This document shows, one piece after another, positions 63,865 through 64,000 of a stretch of DNA of 64,000 nucleotides (position 1 is its first letter; every line of letters begins with the position of its first letter). Origin of the DNA: Antedon mediterranea (Eukaryota > Echinodermata > Crinoidea > Comatulida > Antedonidae). The notes below the pieces were generated by a model that did no database searches, was not told where the DNA came from, and worked only from the letters and a program-made list of their open reading frames with translations. The position numbers and the translations under genes are program-made. The stretch covers positions 23,312,432-23,376,431 of the forward strand of contig NC_092679.1 in NCBI RefSeq assembly GCF_964355755.1. The letters run 5' to 3'.

Positions 63865-64000
63865 CGCGATTTGAACGATTTGCGCAATTTGAAATTGCGC
63901 AAAAAAAATCCTTGCGCAATTTGAATTGAAACATGTGTTTCAAATTGCGCAAGCAACGTATTAAATTGCGCAAGTAATCTGCAAACTGCGCAAGGTTTTT
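63865..64000. repeat. Cluster of TTGCGCAA palindromes, cut by the window edge
   Basis: At least six TTGCGCAA or near-matches occur in 130 bp, linked by AAATTG. Two of them form a hairpin from CTTGCGCAATTTGAATTG (63911) to CAAATTGCGCAAG (63953) around ACATGTGT. The repeat may continue beyond 64000. Confidence 0.75.

Overview
The window is eukaryotic nuclear DNA, most likely from a marine invertebrate deuterostome and probably an echinoderm. It is AT-rich, with intron-split genes, GT-AG junctions, a 5S-rRNA-headed SINE with a Deu-type core, many palindromic MITEs, dense minisatellites, and AGGCCT/CTAG-rich patches like those in echinoderm DNA. The species cannot be named from this sequence. No prokaryotic features were seen. 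All four genes lie on the minus strand, and most of the ORFs that can be drawn here are chance or repeat-derived.

Region 1 (about 3.4-41.2 kb) holds an inositol-1,4,5-trisphosphate 3-kinase gene. Six common exons (10122 down to 3424) encode the calmodulin-binding helix and the complete inositol-polyphosphate-kinase fold. Two alternative first coding exons both end in phase 0 and can each splice to the first common exon. The 569-codon exon at 38184-39890 gives a protein of about 878 aa, and the 38-codon exon at 15487-15600 gives one of about 347 aa. The introns are filled with transposon remnants: two TTAA-flanked MITE families, a degenerate gag-bearing LTR element, tRNA- and 5S-derived SINEs and a 612-bp nested palindrome. 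They also carry tandem arrays, including a 2.5-kb array of a 49-bp unit.

Region 2 (41.7-46.8 kb) is repeat territory. A MITE has an 11-copy, 103-bp tandem array grown inside it, and it is followed by a roughly 2-kb 40-bp minisatellite with higher-order structure.

Region 3 (47.3-56.2 kb) carries two tandem paralogues, each with three coding exons. They encode secreted proteins with a signal peptide, one PAN/Apple-like module and three Link (hyaluronan-binding-type) modules. In both genes the two halves are joined by a 22-nt microexon in the same phases. A 123-129-bp repeat just upstream of one copy is a local amplification of sequence present once upstream of the other.

Region 4 (56.2-64.0 kb) contains more MITEs and then a KATNBL1-like gene (katanin p80 con80-type domain) in four coding exons plus a probable 5' UTR exon. 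The window ends in a cluster of TTGCGCAA palindromes.

The genes do not form a pathway. They cover inositol phosphate/Ca2+ signalling, an extracellular glycan-binding-type pair, and microtubule-severing regulation. Exon limits were set by reading splice consensus and checking phase by hand; no alignment or search was run, and family assignments rest on recalled family motifs.
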